A stretch of 11,915 nt of DNA. Source: Cudoniella acicularis (taxonomy: Eukaryota > Ascomycota > Leotiomycetes > Helotiales > Helotiaceae). The stretch is taken from the NCBI GenBank assembly GCA_013054445.1, contig JAAMPI010001640.1, forward strand, positions 1 to 11,915. Reading direction: 5' to 3'. The notes under the pieces were generated by a model that saw nothing but the letters and a program-made list of their open reading frames with translations, was not told the DNA's origin and made no database searches. Below are positions 8,990 to 11,915 of this stretch, piece by piece; within the stretch, counting starts at the first letter, position 1, and every line of letters begins with the position of its first letter. The translations under genes were made by a program, and so were the position numbers.

Positions 8990-9670
8990 TCCTAATATAG
9001 TTATCTATAGTAGGAGGTAGTCCGATCCGTAGTCGGCGCTCCCCTCTACCTATATTACCGCTTCTTCTATAGCTAACATTACGAAGTCTAGGGTAGCTTC
9101 TCCTTACGTCGATATATTAATATCGTTTAGGATAAGGTGGTTTTCTATTACCTATTCTACTATCTTATCTACGGCCGTTTCTTCTAGGTTATATATCCTA
9201 AGTCTATAGCGGTTAAAGTCTTCGGCTACTACGTAGTCGTTAGTGCTAGGTATACCCGTGATCCGCCTATAGGCGGGTCCGTCCGAGCCTTCTCTATTAG
9301 GTCGGTATACGTTATATACGTATAGTCTCGTCTTAAGTCTGATTATAGAGACTAGGTAGGTCGTCTAGTTGACCGCCTCTACCTCGATGTTCTTATATAC
9401 GAAGGTAAGGACCTTAGGTTCCTCCCTCTATTCCGTTATTAGTTTATATATATTATAGCTTAGGTATGTCTTCGTTACTTTATTTAATAGTTTTCTATAG
9501 ACGACTAGCTCTTAGACTAGGATTATCGTCGCTTTTCTTATAATACCGATTTATAAAAAGAGCTCTTAATTATACCTATTCTTTTATATATTTCCGTTTA
9601 AGATTATAACGCTTATTCGGGTCTCTTTTCTTTGTCTTAAGTTCCGGAACCCTATTACCTAGTTATATTA
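8990..9670 (-). other. Apurinic-type endonuclease domain of LINE ORF2
   Basis: One minus-strand frame runs from about 9540 to 9000 with the expected landmarks: the catalytic Glu of the Q-E box (stop then E, at 9509-9511; Gln codon now TAA), VLTFVYKNIEV (about 9395-9430), RLYVYNVYRP (about 9305-9335), EDFNRY at about 9206-9223 (equivalent of GDFN, Asp and Asn kept), TLDFVM near 9080-9100, and S-D-Y at 9017-9025 where active enzymes have S-D-H. The His-to-Tyr change is CAC to TAC, a CpA transition. The enzyme would nick the target strand, and it is inactivated by the stops and the lost His. Confidence 0.85.
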
Positions 9671-9689
9671 ACCTTGTTCTTAGTCTTCT

Positions 9690-10250
9690 ATTCTTCTTAC
9701 TAGCGCCTCGCGGCTATAGTCTAGGCATTTAGATAGTACTATCCGTCTTACTTCCTTATCGGCCTAAAGGGATATACTAGTAACTCCGTTTCGTATACTC
9801 TTAAGTAATATATTACGTATCTTATTAGTTTATTATATTCCGCGTAGTATTTCGCCTTATATCTCGCGTACTTCTTTTCCTTTTTATATAGCCCTAGGTA
9901 ATACTCTTAATAGTTTATATAATAGCGAGGCCTTCCTTTCTCCTCGAGCCTTGTTAGTCCTTATTATACCCCGAACATCCTTATATACGGCCCGGGTATT
10001 ATTCTTTACTAGTATAAGACTAGTACGTTATATAGTTTTATATTATTCTTATCCCTAAAGATATTAATATTCTTAATAACTATCTTTAGGCTTTAGATTT
10101 CGATTTCCTTATAAACCCTTCGCTTGTTAATAGCCTTTTATTTCCCGTTTATCGTATGTTTATAAATAATATTATATAATATTATCGTATCTTATTTTTC
10201 GGCTTTTTTTAAAGCTTAGACAGTTAGTGTTATCTCTAAAGTCTTCCTCT
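9690..10250 (-). other. LINE ORF1-ORF2 junction region, poorly resolved
   Basis: Minus-strand frames here give partly coherent text such as SISL, a stop, ADKEVRRIVLSKCLDYSREAL (about 9690-9780), which could be the end of ORF1 or the start of ORF2. ORF1 proteins of this clade often end in zinc knuckles, but I cannot see a clear CCHC here. The +strand 10160-10260 area is AT-rich and heavily RIPped. No separate gene is supported. Confidence 0.4.
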
Positions 10251-10319
10251 AATACTATTAGTTTATCTTACTATATAGGTCCTTTATGTATAACTATAAT
10301 ATATCTATTAGTTTTACTA

Positions 10320-11355
10320 GTTTTAAATATCCTAATATAGTTTCTGTTGCCTATCCTCGCGCGTATAGTCTAGTCTATATCGATTAGGTCGGGTATTTTA
10401 TCTACTAGATAGTAAAAGAATATCCTTATATCCTTTATAGGTTTCTTCTAGATCGGCCTTACCTTCCTAGCCTTTCCTACCTCTTTCTTATTCGTAGGCT
10501 AGTATTTCTTATCGACTACTCGTTTCTATCTTTCGTTTTAGATAGGCGCTCCGTATAGTACTTTTAGTTTGTTAGGCACCGACGGNCCTAGTCAGGCCGT
10601 AGTGTATCCGCCGGCGGGCCCCTCGTTGGCTCGCTTATTAGTTCCTTTAGTTACCCCGCTCGATAGCGCCCGCCTCGCCTCCGCGGTTTAGACGCCCTCG
10701 GGCTTAGCACTTTTAAGGGTTTTTATAATACCTCTTACGCTTTTATTGATTTTAGCGAAGGCGGTGGTTATCGTTTTAGAGAAGTCGACTCTAGTGTTCT
10801 TTTTAAGTATTATAAAGTCTTTTATAAGCTTGTTAGTAAACTATTTTAAGATAGCTTTGATTTCCTTCTCTCTTTTCCGGTCTTAGGTAATAACTGTCTT
10901 AAGGGTGTTAGTATATATGCCTGCTTTTCCTCTAAGGGAGTTCTTTTTCTTTAGGATAGCCGAGGGTTCCCTTCCTTTCCCTTTATCTTCTTTCGTAAGC
11001 CTTACTCCCTTAGGTTAGTTGTCCGTGTCGACGTCTATCTCCGTGTCGGATATATCGATTTCTAGTAGATTGTCGTGTTATAGGGCCGCTATAAACAGAT
11101 GCTTGCCCCTGCCTGTCAGTATTATAGGTATATCCTTTGTTCTTGACGGCGTAGGCCGTATTAGTAACGAGATGGTTGTCGGGGACGGCGTCCTCGGCGC
11201 TATCTCTTCGTCTTCTCTTTCTAGTTTCGTCGCCGCCGTCGCTAGCTTAGGGGGGACGATCCGTGCTTGCTTCCGTACACCGTATACTTGTTTCTTGCTA
11301 GATAAGCTGCTTATCCTAGCGGTTTTCGCTTTATATAACCAAAGTTATAGGTCGT
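10320..11355 (-). pseudogene. LINE ORF1 (gag-like nucleic-acid-binding protein) pseudogene
   Basis: One minus-strand frame is continuous from about 11355 to 10320, interrupted by about ten stops, nearly all TAA or TAG plus one TGA near 10590. The N-terminal 80 or so codons (about 11335-11090) are open and little mutated: basic, Pro/Thr-rich and likely disordered (for example TPSPTTISLLIRPTPSRT). A middle Lys/Glu/Ile-rich stretch (about 10900-10740) could form a coiled coil. The later text KDIRIFFYYLVDKIPDLIDI (about 10400-10460) resembles the 'D.RlFlRLp.dHp...ls' domain of fungal LINE ORF1 proteins. No ATG is found in frame at the start; it may have become ATA by TpG-to-TpA change. The protein would coat the element RNA. 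It precedes ORF2 in the expected order. Confidence 0.7.
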
Positions 11356-11377
11356 GAAAAAGTATATAAGAAGGATG

Positions 11378-11393
11378 CTACTAGATATAGATA
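11378..11393. repeat. Right target-site duplication of the LINE (16 bp)
   Basis: CTACTAGATATAGATA, identical to 5460-5475. Only about five bases separate it from the probable start of the gypsy 3' LTR, so the insertion lay at the very end of the gypsy internal region as it then existed. Confidence 0.85.
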
Positions 11394-11398
11394 AGCCC

Positions 11399-11915
11399 TG
11401 ATTATAACGGATCTAGGTCTACTTAACTAAAGACGGCGCCTTAGGTAAGCAGGAGGTCTGTCGAATTAGTAGTATAGAAGTGTAGGCAAAGCAATACTAG
11501 GTTAGTTGCTAACTTAGAAGCTTAGCACGTTATAAGCAAGGGTATGTCAAAGTATGATATAAGATTGCTAAAGTAAGTTAAGCACGAAGCTCCTATCTAG
11601 TAAGGAAATCCTTCTGCTTATATAGATCCCTTATCTCTATAGGCCGTAGGCAGCAGGAAGGGCCGAAGGTCGGTCGGTCCTTCTGCCAAGCCTCGGTCCT
11701 GGACTCTATCACCTGACTGGTCACGTGACTAGTCATGTGATCTCGTGACTTAAGACCCTGGTTCTCTGTGCTGTTCCTATTAGTTATAGCCGAGCCTCAG
11801 GCCTAGGCCTACACGTGATTCCTGATTCGTAACACTGATTTAGAAGAGCTAACTATCTTCTAGACGAGATATAGAGCCTATAAATATAAAGTCTTACTCT
11901 TTAGACTAACTAACG
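11399..11915 (+). repeat. Gypsy 3' LTR, reaching the window end
   Basis: Homologous to about 2534-3010 and in the same orientation. It possibly starts with TG at 11399-11400 (TGATTATAACGG) and contains GGTCACGTGACTAGTCATGTG (11728 onward, palindromic CACGTG), GGCCTAGGCCTA-like text and, near the end, ACTAACTAACG. A CTTATATAGATC segment at about 11617 could hold the promoter TATA element. This copy keeps many CpA and TpG sites and is clearly richer in G+C than the left LTR. The last bases of the window are about the expected LTR end, but the true terminus and flanking duplication are not visible. Confidence 0.8.

Larger units (their letters stand above)
6200..9690 (-). pseudogene. LINE ORF2 (endonuclease-reverse transcriptase) pseudogene
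   Basis: ORF2 would nick target DNA and copy the element RNA at the nick, in the nucleus. Domains in order on the minus strand: endonuclease (about 9660-9000), linker, reverse transcriptase (about 8450-7250), thumb/connection region (including an open stretch 7054-6836), then the C-terminal Cys/His motif (about 6200). Catalytic RT residues are intact, but stops (TAA, TAG) occur throughout. Endonuclease and RT signatures are out of phase (820 nt between 9025 and 8205); tracing both frames places a one-base indel near 8430-8460. The RT box and the 7054-6836 stretch are also out of phase, so at least one more indel lies there. Family: EN/RT of apurinic-endonuclease LINEs. Tad1 clade is inferred from host, RT wording and the SGH..F..Y..RF tail. 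The start codon is not identifiable. Confidence 0.85.
5476..11377 (-). mobile_element. Tad1-like LINE (non-LTR retrotransposon), about 5.9 kb
   Basis: Minus-strand element with ORF1 upstream (higher coordinates), then ORF2 with apurinic-type endonuclease, reverse transcriptase and a C-terminal Cys/His region, ending in a simple-repeat tail at 5476. It is flanked by a 16-bp target duplication. About 5.9 kb with two ORFs fits full-length fungal Tad1-clade LINEs, so 5' truncation, common for LINEs, is not evident. Stops are nearly all TAA or TAG and several frameshifts are present, so it is non-functional. It carries more G+C than its surroundings. TpG is retained far more often than CpA on the plus strand, indicating strand-biased mutation. 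It is the youngest insertion visible in the window, since it interrupts the gypsy element. Confidence 0.88.
2534..11915 (+). mobile_element. Ty3/gypsy LTR retrotransposon, internally deleted, with nested LINE
   Basis: Two related LTRs (about 2534-3010 and 11399-11915) in the same orientation enclose a plus-strand gag, zinc knuckle, protease and partial RT, then a reverse-oriented LINE at 5476-11377. Only about 2.5 kb of gypsy internal sequence remains. The catalytic RT box with two Asp, RNase H and integrase are absent, because the 3' LTR begins a few bases after the LINE's right-hand target duplication. The right edge may lie beyond the window, so the gypsy's own 5-bp target duplication cannot be checked. 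All reading frames are broken. It could only have moved with proteins from another copy, and now appears dead. Confidence 0.85.

Noticed and set aside
11019..11357. Plus-strand open frame of 112 codons, Ser-rich with a hydrophobic end
   Set aside because: It is the antisense of the little-mutated start of LINE ORF1. Its Ser/Ile/Leu-rich composition is what the complement of that coding strand gives, and no family is recognised.
1..11915. CRISPR array, rRNA, tRNA or a host gene cluster
   Set aside because: No spaced identical repeats, no rRNA-like conserved stretches, and no stop-free eukaryotic exon of convincing length. All recognisable coding text belongs to transposons.

Overview
The window looks like a gene-free, transposon-only block from a filamentous ascomycete (Pezizomycotina), most likely a heterochromatic RIP (repeat-induced point mutation) island. 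CpA and TpG are strongly depleted while TpA and CTAG are abundant. CpG is still common. Recognisable transposon reading frames are full of TAA and TAG, the codons produced when CAA, CAG and TGG lose CpA or TpG. I cannot name a genus, and I see no intact protein-coding gene.

Left part (1-2533). A three-copy ACGCGT minisatellite (4-57) abuts a heavily decayed minus-strand hAT-like transposase remnant (about 60-1203). A short, GC-richer, less mutated segment (1210-1372) bounded by a 7-bp direct repeat separates it from a minus-strand gypsy-type gag pseudogene (about 1390-2440). That gag has a CCHC zinc knuckle and an in-frame 87-bp tandem duplication. No pol follows it.

Middle and right (about 2534-11915). 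A second Ty3/gypsy element on the plus strand has a 5' LTR (about 2534-3010), a gag pseudogene, a zinc knuckle, a protease remnant and the N-terminal part of reverse transcriptase. It stops just after the first catalytic RT motif, at 5475. There a Tad1-like LINE (non-LTR retrotransposon) of about 5.9 kb is inserted in reverse orientation (5476-11377), flanked by a 16-bp target-site duplication. It carries an ORF1 (gag-like) remnant and an ORF2 remnant with endonuclease, YADD reverse transcriptase and a Cys/His C-terminus. A few bases after the right-hand duplication the gypsy 3' LTR begins (about 11399) and runs to the window end. The rest of gypsy pol is missing, so the gypsy copy was probably an internal-deletion derivative before the LINE landed.

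The window therefore records layered events: an old hAT and gag layer, then a deleted gypsy element, then a LINE, with RIP acting unevenly. It is very strong in the left part and the 5' LTR, weaker in the 3' LTR and the LINE 5' end, and strand-asymmetric in the LINE. Nothing here supports a new functional system. The points of interest are the nesting, the deletion junction and the mutation pattern.
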